DNA from: VGJW01 sp035286125
GTDB taxonomy: Bacteria > Cyanobacteriota > Sericytochromatia > S15B-MN24 > VGJW01
Assembly: GCA_035286125.1 (NCBI GenBank)
Contig: JAYKIS010000057.1
Coordinates: 1 to 43,748, forward strand
Length of the DNA stretch: 43,748 nucleotides
Direction of reading: 5' to 3'
Shown: positions 8,260 to 16,218 of the stretch, one piece after another
Position numbering within the stretch: the stretch's first letter is position 1
Layout of the letters: the number at the start of each line of letters is the position of its first letter
Notes under the pieces: generated by a model
The model's database searches: none
What the model was told of the DNA's origin: nothing
The model's input: the letters and a program-made list of their open reading frames with translations, nothing else
Position numbers and translations under genes: made by a program

Positions 8260-9797
8260 AAGTCCACCCCGCTGAAGATGGCGTAGGCCCAGCCGTCGTA
8301 CTTGCTGCCGAAGAGGATGTCCTGCTGCAGGCTGGCCTCGACCACCAGGTTGGGCAGGATCGGGTTGTCGATGCCCAGTTGGACGGTCCAGCCCGCCTTG
8401 TCGCCCAGCAGCGAACCCTCACCTGTCTTCTTGCCCGCCAGCGTGAACGGCGTCGTGGTCCCGAGCAGGACCGAGGGCACCCAGCCGTCCGCAGGCCGGA
8501 AGACATAGGCAGCCGGCTGAAGCTGCAGGGTGGTGTTGGTCTTCTCGGGACCTTGCTTGAGGCCCGCACCACCAGCGACCTCCATGCCCCAGACATTGGC
8601 GACGGCTTGCGCGCCCGCCGCCGTCGTCATGTTCTGCAGGATGCCGTTCGGGCTCAGGCTGCCGCGGACGCCGCCCTGAAGCTGCACGCCCAGTTGCTCC
8701 GAGCCCAGGTTGAGGGCCGACGAGACGGCAAAGGCCTGCGCCTGAGGCAGGGTGACGGCACCGATGCTGTTGTGGTCGAAGTCGCCGATGATGTTCAGGT
8801 CGCCCATGCCGAAGTCGTAGCCCACGTAGGCCGCCATCAGGTAGGAGTTCACGCCGGCTGCCAGCGACAGTCCGGAGTTGTCGATCTTGGCCGCGAAGCC
8901 CTGGTCCCGGCCGCCGCGCGAGACGTAGCCCGAGGGTTCCGCGAGGCCCGAACCGATGAGCCCGTCCCCCCAGTGGCTGGCGTAGCCCTTGAGGTTCATC
9001 AGGGCGCCCAGGCCGAAGGAGCCGAATCGGGTCGTCAGCGTCTGGTCGCCCTTGAGCTTGGTGGTGAAGGCGGCCGTGCCCGACAGGCGCATGTCGCCGG
9101 CGGGGGGTTTCGATGCACCCGCGATGGCGGGAGAGACGCTGGTCTGTCGGGCGCCATAGCCGCCGCCGATACCGAAGGTCGCGGTCGTGATGTCGTTGAC
9201 CTTGCCCGAGAAACCGACCCGGGTGGAGCTGGTCCAGTGCGGGTAGAGCTTGTCTTCCGGGTCGTCGATGATCGAGCTGTCGACGTGGGCCGACACCTTG
9301 TTGGTCCCGCCGATCTGCTGCTTGAGCTCCGTCAGTTGGCTCGTCAGTTCGCCTTGTTGCTTCTCGAGCTGGGTGAGGCGCTCCTGCATGGCGGCCCGCG
9401 CCGCAAGTTCGGTGCGGAATTCCGCGGCAAGCTTGTCGACCAGGGCGCGGTTGGCGTCGGTCAGGCGCTCGTCGCCCCGGGCATTGACCCGATCCATGAC
9501 CAAGGCCAGGATGGCGGCCAGCTCGTAGCGGCTGACCACCTTCTCGCCCCGGAAGGTGTTGTCGGGAAAGCTGCCCATGATGCGATAGCGCTCCATGAGC
9601 ACCTTGATGGCGTTGTAGGCCCAGTGGTTCGGGGGCACGTCCGTGAGTGCCGCGGCCTTGGGGCCTTCGGCAGCCGAGGCGGGCATCGAGCCCAGGAGTG
9701 AGCCGACAGCGAGGGCTCCGGCCAGCACGATGACGGTCCGTGCCGAAGGGCGGCCGTGCCGATCGGTGCCGGTCGGTGGTTCGAGGCGTCGGGGCAT
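8256..9797 (-). CDS. SLH-domain outer-membrane porin
   Basis: 513 residues. A long basic n-region is followed by a hydrophobic stretch and a SASA-type signal peptidase site (about residues 22-43). Next comes an SLH domain (LTDVPPNHWAYNAIKVLMERY ... FRGEKVVSRYELAAILA), which binds the cell wall, then a coiled coil (about residues 110-165; LTQLEKQQGELTSQLTELKQQ) and a ~340-residue beta-rich region with a C-terminal Phe, the usual Bam recognition signal. This SLH, coiled coil, barrel order is that of cyanobacterial and related SLH porins, which tether the outer membrane to peptidoglycan and pass small solutes. It is the first gene of a two-gene transcript with the downstream lipoprotein. Confidence 0.88.
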   Translation of the reverse strand: MPRRLEPPTGTDRHGRPSARTVIVLAGALAVGSLLGSMPASAAEGPKAAALTDVPPNHWAYNAIKVLMERYRIMGSFPDNTFRGEKVVSRYELAAILALVMDRVNARGDERLTDANRALVDKLAAEFRTELAARAAMQERLTQLEKQQGELTSQLTELKQQIGGTNKVSAHVDSSIIDDPEDKLYPHWTSSTRVGFSGKVNDITTATFGIGGGYGARQTSVSPAIAGASKPPAGDMRLSGTAAFTTKLKGDQTLTTRFGSFGLGALMNLKGYASHWGDGLIGSGLAEPSGYVSRGGRDQGFAAKIDNSGLSLAAGVNSYLMAAYVGYDFGMGDLNIIGDFDHNSIGAVTLPQAQAFAVSSALNLGSEQLGVQLQGGVRGSLSPNGILQNMTTAAGAQAVANVWGMEVAGGAGLKQGPEKTNTTLQLQPAAYVFRPADGWVPSVLLGTTTPFTLAGKKTGEGSLLGDKAGWTVQLGIDNPILPNLVVEASLQQDILFGSKYDGWAYAIFSGVDF

Positions 9798-9829
9798 GGG
9801 CGACGTGGCTCCAGCAGGGGAACGTGACG

Positions 9830-9842
9830 GTACATTGTACCC
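9830..9842. promoter_or_regulatory. Palindrome GGTACA-T-TGTACC over a -10-like box upstream of the porin
   Basis: A perfect inverted repeat with 6-base arms (GGTACA / TGTACC) lies 33 bases before the porin start. Read on the minus strand it contains TACAAT (9840-9835), a good -10 hexamer. An operator overlapping a -10 box is a common repressor arrangement. No convincing -35 is seen at the right spacing. Confidence 0.35.
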
Positions 9843-9923
9843 TCCGGCTTCCCTTGGGGGCCGGGAGTTGTTTCCTGTCCCCAGTATATGTTAAGGTAAC
9901 GTTATCCTATAAGGTTCCTTAGA

Positions 9924-10463
9924 ATGTCCATACAGACTTTTCGCTTGCTTGCGCTTGCCGTGTCCTGTCTCGCCGGTTGCGGTTCGGTGCCTCCTGCCGC
10001 CCGGTCCGCGACGGCGGTGGCGATGACGGCCCGATCGGCCGGTGCGATGACCGCACTGGCTGGCCTGGCCTCCGCCGAACGGGCCGCCCTCGACTGGGAT
10101 GACAGGGCGCGTCTTGCCCGAATCTCCGGTGGCCCGATGATGGCCGGCTATCTTGTGAACGACTGGTCTTATACCTATGTGTCGGCGCGTCGCCCTCGCG
10201 AGATGGTCGTGGTGGCGCTGGGCGACACGGGGCTGTCGGTCCGCGTCACCTCAAGGGACGCCGCCCTCGAGGCCTTGATCGAGCGGCCGCGGATCGACAG
10301 CGACCAGGCCGTGGCCGTCGCTGTTCGTCAGGGTATGGCCCCCGGGCGGCTGGACGTGTTCACGCTCGACCAGGCCAACCTGCAGCGTCGTGCCATCTGG
10401 ACGCTCATCGCGCCCGAGGGCGTCTTCCGGCTGGACGCTCGGACCGGACTTTTCCTGCCCTAG
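9924..10463 (+). CDS. Small putative lipoprotein
   Basis: 179 residues with a lipoprotein signal peptide (FRLLALAVSCLAGC; lipobox LAGC near residue 19), then an Ala/Thr-rich linker. The mature part contains DWSYTYVSARRPREMVVVALG and a segment GLSVRVTSRDAALEALI that I cannot assign to a family. It is divergent from the SLH porin across a short AT-rich region with two palindromes, so the two may be co-regulated. TAAGG-TT-CCTTA (9910-9921) ends 2 bases before the ATG and leaves little room for a ribosome binding site. The stop codon overlaps that of the convergent S9 peptidase (10460-10463). Confidence 0.75.
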   Translation: MSIQTFRLLALAVSCLAGCGSVPPAARSATAVAMTARSAGAMTALAGLASAERAALDWDDRARLARISGGPMMAGYLVNDWSYTYVSARRPREMVVVALGDTGLSVRVTSRDAALEALIERPRIDSDQAVAVAVRQGMAPGRLDVFTLDQANLQRRAIWTLIAPEGVFRLDARTGLFLP

Positions 10464-12319
10464 GCCGGGTGGCTTGCCGGTGGCGCTCCTGCCGGCACCT
10501 GAGCGCGCGTCGCCGGCATGTGCCGGTCCAGGAAGCCCACGATGGCGCTCGCGGCCCGGATCTCGTTTGAGACGTGGCTGAAGCCGTGGCCCTCGTCATC
10601 GAAGACCAGGTACTCGACCGTGCCGCCGAGGCCCCGCAGGCGTTCGACGACCTGGTCCGACTCGGCCTTGACCACGCGTGCGTCGTTGGCACCCTGGATG
10701 ACCAGAATCGGGGCCTTGACGCGGTCGATGAAGTTGATGGGGCTGCGTTCCTCGAGCAGGGCGCGATCCGCGACGGGGTGGCCCACCATCTGGTGCAGGT
10801 AGGGCTTCCACCAGGCCGGGGTGGTCTCGATGAAGGTGAACAGGTTGCTGATGCCGAAGATGTCGACGATGGCACCCCAGCGGTCCGGTTCCCGGGTGGC
10901 GGCCGTAAGGGCCATGAACCCCCCGAACGACCCGCCGACGACGGAGATGCGTGAGGGGTCGACGTTGCCCAGATCGATCAGGTGGTCGGCGCCGGCGACG
11001 ATGTCGCGGAAGCTTGCCCCGCCCCAGTCGCGCCGGTTGAGCGCCTGGAACGCCTTGCCATAGCCCGTGCTGCCGCGGAAGTTGGGGGCGAGGACCATGT
11101 AGCCCGCTCCGGCAAAGACCTGGAACCAGTGCTGGAAGTTCGCGATGACTTGCGAGTCCGGGCCACCGTGAGGCCAGATGATGGCGGGATGGCCTTCGGG
11201 CGGCGCCTCTCCGCGGGGAGTGAAGAGCCATCCCGTGATCTCGAGTCCGTCGAAGGACGTGTAGCGCAGGATTTCCGGCCGGATCAGGTCTGCGGCGGAC
11301 AGACCCCCGATTTGCGAGAAGGTGATCTGGGTGCCCGGCCGGTCGTGGTGCGCGAGGTCCAGGACGTGCACGTCGCGCGGTCGCACCGGCGATTCGTGGC
11401 AGAAAGCCAGTGTGTGGCCGTCTTTCGAGAAGCGGGGTTCGCTGGCCACGCCCTCGGCGTAGTCCGGCAACTCGGTCACGGTGCCCGTGGCCGGGTCATG
11501 CAGGACCGGCACGAGGTGGCCGTCCCGGTTCTCGATGAAGGCCCACCAGCGACCGTCCGGGGAGATCGCCAGTTCCATGACGTCCCGTTCCGGGGCGTGG
11601 GCCCACGCCCATGTCCCTGTCTCGAGGTCGTAGCGGCCGACGCCCATGAAGTCGCGGTCCCTGTCCGTAAGGAAGAGGAAGGAGGTGCTGCCCGGGATCC
11701 AGACTGCGCTGTGGTTACGCACAAGGCCTTCGTGTCCCGTCAGGATCCGCCCCTCTCCGGTGGCCACCTCGATGAGCAGCAGGTCCTGATTGGCGTTCTG
11801 CTCGAAGCGGTAGGCCAGCAACCAGCGGCCGCAGGGCGAGAAGTCGAGGGGCAGGTCGACGAGGCTGCTGCGCCACAGGACCCGCTCTTCGCCGGTTGTC
11901 AGGTCGTGCAGCAGGATGTCGAAGGCGGCGGGATGACCATGGTTGCTGGCGTAGGCCAGCAGCCTACCGTCCGGCGAGATGCCGCCGAGGTGGGTCTGTT
12001 CCTTCACCGGCGGGTGCAGGCGTGTCGGGATGCCCCCGGCGCGCGGGACCCGGAAGATTTCGAAGTCCTCATCGCCATCGTGGTCCATCGAGACGATGAG
12101 GCTCTCGCCGTCGTCGGCCCAGAGCACCTGCTGCACGGCTTGGCCCCCGAAGGTCAGTTGGTGCGGCCAACCGCCCGAAGCGGGCACGGTCCAGACCTCC
12201 GGCGTTCCCGTCAGGTTGGTCACGAACGCGACCGTCTTGCCATCAGCCGCAAGCGCCAGGCCGCGTGTCTTGCGGATGGCGTAGAACTGCTCGATGGCTG
12301 GGCGGCGTCCGGGATGCAT
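10460..12319 (-). CDS. S9 family peptidase (prolyl oligopeptidase / acylaminoacyl-peptidase type)
   Basis: 619 residues. The N-terminal ~350 residues form a TolB/WD40-like beta-propeller with repeated blades (AADGKTVAFVTN, SPDGRLLAYAS, SPDGRWWAFIE, SKDGHTLAFCHE). The C-terminal ~250 residues are an alpha/beta hydrolase with WPHGGPDSQ (oxyanion region), nucleophile Ser464 in VVGGSFGGFMAL, Asp in GANDARVV and His in FDDEGHGF. Such enzymes hydrolyse short peptides, often after Pro, or release N-acylated residues; the propeller gates access. No signal peptide is seen, so it is probably cytoplasmic. It is a single gene facing away from the glycine-zipper protein gene. The substrate cannot be told from sequence. 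Confidence 0.92.
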   Translation of the reverse strand: MHPGRRPAIEQFYAIRKTRGLALAADGKTVAFVTNLTGTPEVWTVPASGGWPHQLTFGGQAVQQVLWADDGESLIVSMDHDGDEDFEIFRVPRAGGIPTRLHPPVKEQTHLGGISPDGRLLAYASNHGHPAAFDILLHDLTTGEERVLWRSSLVDLPLDFSPCGRWLLAYRFEQNANQDLLLIEVATGEGRILTGHEGLVRNHSAVWIPGSTSFLFLTDRDRDFMGVGRYDLETGTWAWAHAPERDVMELAISPDGRWWAFIENRDGHLVPVLHDPATGTVTELPDYAEGVASEPRFSKDGHTLAFCHESPVRPRDVHVLDLAHHDRPGTQITFSQIGGLSAADLIRPEILRYTSFDGLEITGWLFTPRGEAPPEGHPAIIWPHGGPDSQVIANFQHWFQVFAGAGYMVLAPNFRGSTGYGKAFQALNRRDWGGASFRDIVAGADHLIDLGNVDPSRISVVGGSFGGFMALTAATREPDRWGAIVDIFGISNLFTFIETTPAWWKPYLHQMVGHPVADRALLEERSPINFIDRVKAPILVIQGANDARVVKAESDQVVERLRGLGGTVEYLVFDDEGHGFSHVSNEIRAASAIVGFLDRHMPATRAQVPAGAPPASHPA

Positions 12320-12479
12320 GATGAGGCCTGCTTGGGCTATGTACCACCGCCGGGGCGGTTGATCCTTCTCCCGGTATTGAGGATTTCTTCACCGCAGGTT
12401 TACCGTATCAGCCGCCATTCTCCGGACAACATCGTCGTAACCCCCTTGGCTCCACCCCCCCCTGAGCGAGGTATCCCCG

Positions 12480-13166
12480 ATGGCCATCAACGGACCTGCC
12501 GCACCTGTCGGTCCCTTCGCCAGCACCGACATGCACGGTGGCCTGCGGGTCGCTGTCCCGGTCATCCAGTCGGCCAAGGCGCTGGGTGCCGCTCGTGACG
12601 CCTTCCATCTGTCCCGTGCCGGGGCGGATGCGACGCGTGCGATGGTCGCCGGCGGCACAGGCCTGGGCGGTGGCTTCTTCTCCGGCATCGGCAGCGCGAT
12701 CAGCACCAGCCTGCGCACCCTGCCGGGCCTGCTCAAGAGCAACTTCGCCCTGGCCGGCCTGATGTCGGTCTTCACCAACGCGCTCGACCTCTTCAGTGGC
12801 CGCAGCTCGTTCACCAAGTTCGTCGCCAACACGGCCGGGGACACGGTGGCCTACACGGGCATCGGCGCCACCGCCACCATGGTCGGCGGCCTCGTCGGCA
12901 GCCTGATCCCGGGCATCGGCACCGTCGTCGGCATCGGGGTCGGAGCGCTCTTCAGCTACTTCGCCGGCAAGTTCTACGAGAACAAGGTGCGTCCGAGCCT
13001 GAACGGCGCCATCCAGGGCCAGCTCGAGGGCCTGGTCAACCAGTCTGCCACCCCTGCGGCCCCGACGGCACCTGCCGCGCCCGCCCAAGCGGCTTCGGTG
13101 CCCGTCCAGGCTCAGGCCATCCCTGCCGCCCAGGCCCGGTCGTCGGTCATTCCCGTCGCAAGCTGA
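12480..13166 (+). CDS. Glycine-zipper hydrophobic protein sharing a module with the downstream amidase
   Basis: 228 residues, function unknown. The N-terminus (GPAAPVGPF) is Pro/Gly-rich and lacks a signal peptide. Residues ~56-165 are hydrophobic and rich in GxxxG spacing (VAGGTGLGGGFFSGIGSA; MVGGLVGSLIPGIGTVVGIGVG), typical of membrane-inserting glycine zippers. Residues 88-170 align with residues 420-503 of the amidase encoded at 14389-16071: shared N.LD...GR.S, TA.DT.AYTGI.A and GG..GS..PG.GT..G. A Pro/Ala-rich tail follows. The ATG has a GAGGT about 8 bases upstream, and a strong perfect hairpin follows the gene, so it is probably monocistronic. It could be a pore-forming, holin-like or membrane-anchoring protein; nothing here decides which. 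Confidence 0.7.
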   Translation: MAINGPAAPVGPFASTDMHGGLRVAVPVIQSAKALGAARDAFHLSRAGADATRAMVAGGTGLGGGFFSGIGSAISTSLRTLPGLLKSNFALAGLMSVFTNALDLFSGRSSFTKFVANTAGDTVAYTGIGATATMVGGLVGSLIPGIGTVVGIGVGALFSYFAGKFYENKVRPSLNGAIQGQLEGLVNQSATPAAPTAPAAPAQAASVPVQAQAIPAAQARSSVIPVAS

Positions 13167-13180
13167 TTGGTCTTGCTTGA

Positions 13181-13219
13181 AAGGCCCCCCGGGCGCGCGA
13201 TCCGCGCCCGGGGGGCCTT
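13181..13219 (+). terminator. Strong hairpin terminator after the glycine-zipper gene
   Basis: A perfect 17-base-pair GC-rich stem (13181-13197 with 13203-13219) and a 5-base loop CGATC, located 14 bases after the stop codon. The run after the stem is CTTCTGC, not a strong U tract, which is common in high-GC genomes. Confidence 0.8.
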
Positions 13220-13224
13220 CCTTC

Positions 13225-13233
13225 TGCTAGGAT
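13225..13233 (+). promoter_or_regulatory. Extended -10-like TGCTAGGAT upstream of the ABC ATPase
   Basis: TGC followed by TAGGAT resembles an extended -10 and matches the TGCTAGCAT boxes found before other genes in this window. It lies 57 bases before the ABC ATPase start, just after the terminator hairpin. No good -35 is seen. Confidence 0.25.
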
Positions 13234-13290
13234 GCCTTATCTGGGCTTGACGGTAGGCATACGGATGCGCCCAGTCAGGAGATCCGATTC

Positions 13291-14370
13291 ATGGCCAAGG
13301 TGGTCTTCGACAAGGTCGAGAAGCGCTACGGGGACAATGTGGTCATCCGTGAGCTGTCCTTGGCGGTCGAGGACAAGGAGTTCCTGGTACTGGTGGGCCC
13401 GTCCGGCTGCGGCAAGTCGACGGCGCTGCGCATGATCGCCGGGCTCGAGGAGATCACGGGGGGGCACCTGCGCATCGGCGAGGTCGTCGTCAATGACCTG
13501 CATCCCAAGGCCCGGGACATCGCGATGGTCTTCCAGAACTACGCCCTCTACCCGCACATGACGGTGTACGAGAACATGGCCTTCGCCCTCAAGCTGCGCA
13601 AGGTGCCCGTCTCCGACATCGACACCAAGGTCCGTGAGGCAGCTCGGTCCCTCGAGATCGAACACCTGCTCGAGCGCAAGCCCAAGGCACTGTCGGGTGG
13701 CCAACGCCAGCGGGTGGCCATCGGCCGCGCGATCGTGCGCGAGCCCAAGGTCTTCCTGATGGACGAGCCCCTGTCCAATCTGGATGCCAAGCTGCGGGTG
13801 TCGATGAGGGCCGAGATCAAGAAGCTGCACCAGCGCCTTGCGACGACCTTCGTCTATGTCACGCATGATCAGACCGAGGCCATGACCCTGGGGGACCGGA
13901 TTGCCGTCATGCGCGGCGGCGACCTGCAGCAGCATGGCTCGCCCCTCGAGGTCTACGATCGTCCCGCGAACCTGTTCGTGGCCACGTTCATCGGTTCGCC
14001 GCAGATGAACCTGTTCGACGCCGTCCTCGACGTGTCCGGTGGCCGGGCGCGGGTTACGGCGCCGGGTCTGGCGCTGGATCTGCCGGCCGAGCCCCACCAC
14101 CGGCCCGGCAAGGTGGTGGTCGGCCTTCGGCCCGAGCACCTCGATCCGGCGGAGTCGGCCGAGGGCTGCACCCTCGAGGCCGACGTGGATGTCGTCGAGA
14201 CCCTGGGGTCCGAGAGCTACGTTCACCTCCGTGCGGCGTCGGCACGCGGCCCTGCGCTGGCACGCGTGCCTGTCGAGGTCACGCCGGCCCCGGGCAGCCG
14301 CGCACGATTCTCCGTGCGGCCTTCCCGCGTGCACCTCTTCGATCCCGCTTCCGAGAAGCGGCTGGGCTGA
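13291..14370 (+). CDS. ugpC: ABC transporter ATP-binding protein, MalK/UgpC type
   Basis: 359 residues, the usual length of the sugar-importer ATPases of the CUT1 group. Walker A GPSGCGKST (36-44), Q-loop VFQNYALYPHMTVYENM, signature LSGGQRQRVAIGRA (134-147), Walker B VFLMDEP (154-160), D-loop SNLDAKLR and H-loop VTHDQTEAMTLGDRI are all intact. The C-terminal ~120 residues form a TOBE/MalK regulatory region (VGLRPEHL). An AGGAGAT sits 7 bases before the ATG. No permease or binding-protein genes are adjacent, so this is probably a shared ATPase serving permeases encoded elsewhere, as known for MsiK-type proteins. The gene symbol is by family and is not certain. Confidence 0.9.
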   Translation: MAKVVFDKVEKRYGDNVVIRELSLAVEDKEFLVLVGPSGCGKSTALRMIAGLEEITGGHLRIGEVVVNDLHPKARDIAMVFQNYALYPHMTVYENMAFALKLRKVPVSDIDTKVREAARSLEIEHLLERKPKALSGGQRQRVAIGRAIVREPKVFLMDEPLSNLDAKLRVSMRAEIKKLHQRLATTFVYVTHDQTEAMTLGDRIAVMRGGDLQQHGSPLEVYDRPANLFVATFIGSPQMNLFDAVLDVSGGRARVTAPGLALDLPAEPHHRPGKVVVGLRPEHLDPAESAEGCTLEADVDVVETLGSESYVHLRAASARGPALARVPVEVTPAPGSRARFSVRPSRVHLFDPASEKRLG

Positions 14371-14388
14371 GGGCCTGAGCCCCGGGCG

Positions 14389-16071
14389 TCAGCGCGCCTC
14401 GGGCACCATGCTGCGGCTGTCGAAGGATGGGCGCGGTGACGATGCTGTCGTCGTGCGGGTGAAGGTGTCCACCGAGGGCACCACGCCCACGCTGGCCGGC
14501 CGGGGCACGAGGTCGCTGCGGGTGCCTTGGGTCGCGGCGCCAGCCATCGCGATGCCGCGGCCACGGACAAATTTCTCGTAGAGCCACGAGAGCCCGATGC
14601 CCACGGCCGTGCCTGCGACCATGCCGATGGCGGTGCCGAACCCCGGAAGGACGCTGCCCAGCGCGCCGCCGATCCAGGTCGAGGCCGCAGCGATGCCGGT
14701 GTACGCGGTGGTATCGACAGCCGTGCCCAGAAGGGCCTGGCGACCGCTGATCCTGCCTGCACGCCAGTCCAGGACGTTCGATACGAGGGCACCCAGACCC
14801 GCGAAGAGGGCCGACCCCATCAATCCCCCCGGAATGCGTGCCCCGTAGCCAAGGCGCGTGCCTGCGCCGCCCCAGGCGGACCCGGTGCCACCGGCGATCA
14901 GGCCACCTGCGAGTGGCGCTCCGCCCCGGAGGGCCCAGCCCAGGCGATCGACGCCCGCGCCAGGGGAAGGAGCAGGCCGACCGGGTGCCGGCGACGGCAC
15001 GGGTGTGGGGGCCGGCGCAGGTGCAGGTGCGGGCCCCGGGCCGGGCTGCGCCTGCACGGGCGGTGCGGGGGGCGCGATCTCCTGGACGGGCGGCACATAG
15101 GGCCGAGCAGGCATCGGGGCGGCCGGAGGGTGGACCGGCAGGATGGTGCCGCCCGGCGCGGGCTGGCCGGGGACGGGCTGTGCGGGTGCGGGCTGGACCG
15201 GCGCAGGCTGTGCAGGAGCGGGCTGCCCCGGTTGCGACCCGGGTGCAGGGGCTACAGCCATGCCGGGCAGGCGCAGGACTTGGCCGGGCAGGATGAGGTT
15301 GGGATCCTTCAGGCGATCGCGGTTCGCTTCGTATATCTCGCGCCAGCGGGTGGCATCACCGAGGTGGACCTCGGCCAGGTGCCAGAGGGTGTCTCCCTTG
15401 CGCACGGTGACGGTGCCGTCGGGGCGGGCCGGGGCGGGTGCCGGACGGGGAGCCGGGGCCTGATCCACCGGGGTGGCCGGCTGCCCGCCGGGCGGCACGG
15501 GGGCCTGGCCGAGGTGCCGCTGTACACGGGCCTTCAGGTCCTGCCAGTCGAAATTGTTCGAGGGATCGACCTTGCGGCCCTTGGGCAGCGCGACGTCCCG
15601 GTGCCCGGTGATGCGCTCGTAGCTGATGCCATGGGTGGTCATCAACCAGGCGACAAGGTGCGCCACGGCTTCCATCTGTTCCGGAGGATAGGGATCGACA
15701 TGGTCGCCCTTGTTGACGATCTCGATGCCCACCGAGAAGTCGTTGACGTCGTCACGGCCCTTGTAGCGGCTGGTGCCCGCGTGCCAGGCCCTGTCTTCGT
15801 CCCGGACGCTGTTGACGATGCGGCCGTCCTTGCCCACCGTGTAGTGCGCAGAGACCTTGCTGGCCGGGTTGTTCATCCAGGCCACGTTGCTCTCGAGCGA
15901 GCCGCCACCCGTGTGGTGCAGGACGATGGTGTCGATGTCGTTCTTGCCGCCGGGGCGCGCGTTGTGGTTGACCGAAGGGATCCAGCGCATGGCCGGCTTC
16001 GAGGGCCCGCCGCCGGCCTGCACGCGCGGGGCGGCGCCCTGGGGGGCGTTCAGCCTGCGGATGGCGGTCAT
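14389..16071 (-). CDS. N-acetylmuramoyl-L-alanine amidase with LysM and glycine-zipper membrane module
   Basis: 560 residues. Residues ~30-185 are an Amidase_2 (AmpD/PGRP-like) zinc amidase cutting the MurNAc-L-Ala bond: IVLHHTGG (His52), AWHAG, GHRDV (His157) and the KVDPSNNFDW region (Asp169) supply the usual zinc ligands. Residues ~220-268 are a LysM peptidoglycan-binding domain (VTVRKGDTLWHLAE ... LILPGQVLRLP). A Pro/Ala/Gln-rich linker covers ~270-372, followed by a hydrophobic glycine-zipper region (~380-500) homologous to the protein at 12480-13166. No signal peptide is present. The ATG at 16071 is chosen because GAGGAG lies 10 bases upstream; the open frame continues to 16704 but would overlap the divergent GH57 gene. 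How it reaches the wall is unclear. Confidence 0.85.
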   Translation of the reverse strand: MTAIRRLNAPQGAAPRVQAGGGPSKPAMRWIPSVNHNARPGGKNDIDTIVLHHTGGGSLESNVAWMNNPASKVSAHYTVGKDGRIVNSVRDEDRAWHAGTSRYKGRDDVNDFSVGIEIVNKGDHVDPYPPEQMEAVAHLVAWLMTTHGISYERITGHRDVALPKGRKVDPSNNFDWQDLKARVQRHLGQAPVPPGGQPATPVDQAPAPRPAPAPARPDGTVTVRKGDTLWHLAEVHLGDATRWREIYEANRDRLKDPNLILPGQVLRLPGMAVAPAPGSQPGQPAPAQPAPVQPAPAQPVPGQPAPGGTILPVHPPAAPMPARPYVPPVQEIAPPAPPVQAQPGPGPAPAPAPAPTPVPSPAPGRPAPSPGAGVDRLGWALRGGAPLAGGLIAGGTGSAWGGAGTRLGYGARIPGGLMGSALFAGLGALVSNVLDWRAGRISGRQALLGTAVDTTAYTGIAAASTWIGGALGSVLPGFGTAIGMVAGTAVGIGLSWLYEKFVRGRGIAMAGAATQGTRSDLVPRPASVGVVPSVDTFTRTTTASSPRPSFDSRSMVPEAR

Positions 16072-16218
16072 CGGGTGGAGCTCCTCGTAGGGGGACTGAT
16101 CCGGTTGTCGGTCATAAGCCGGCATGACTTGGTAAACATCCGGAGAAGAAGCGGCAAAGACACGGCTTCGCAGGCCTCTCCGGTTGACGCCCGGCGGTCG
16201 CCGGGGGATGGTGAAGCC

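Noticed and set aside
14950..15270. Pro/Ala/Gln-rich repetitive stretch as a separate repeat element
   Set aside because: It is the low-complexity linker of the amidase between LysM and the glycine-zipper module.
14527..16218. Upstream extension of the GH57 branching-like gene to over 1000 residues
   Set aside because: It would run antisense through the whole amidase gene; ATG 16219 gives the family length and N-terminus.
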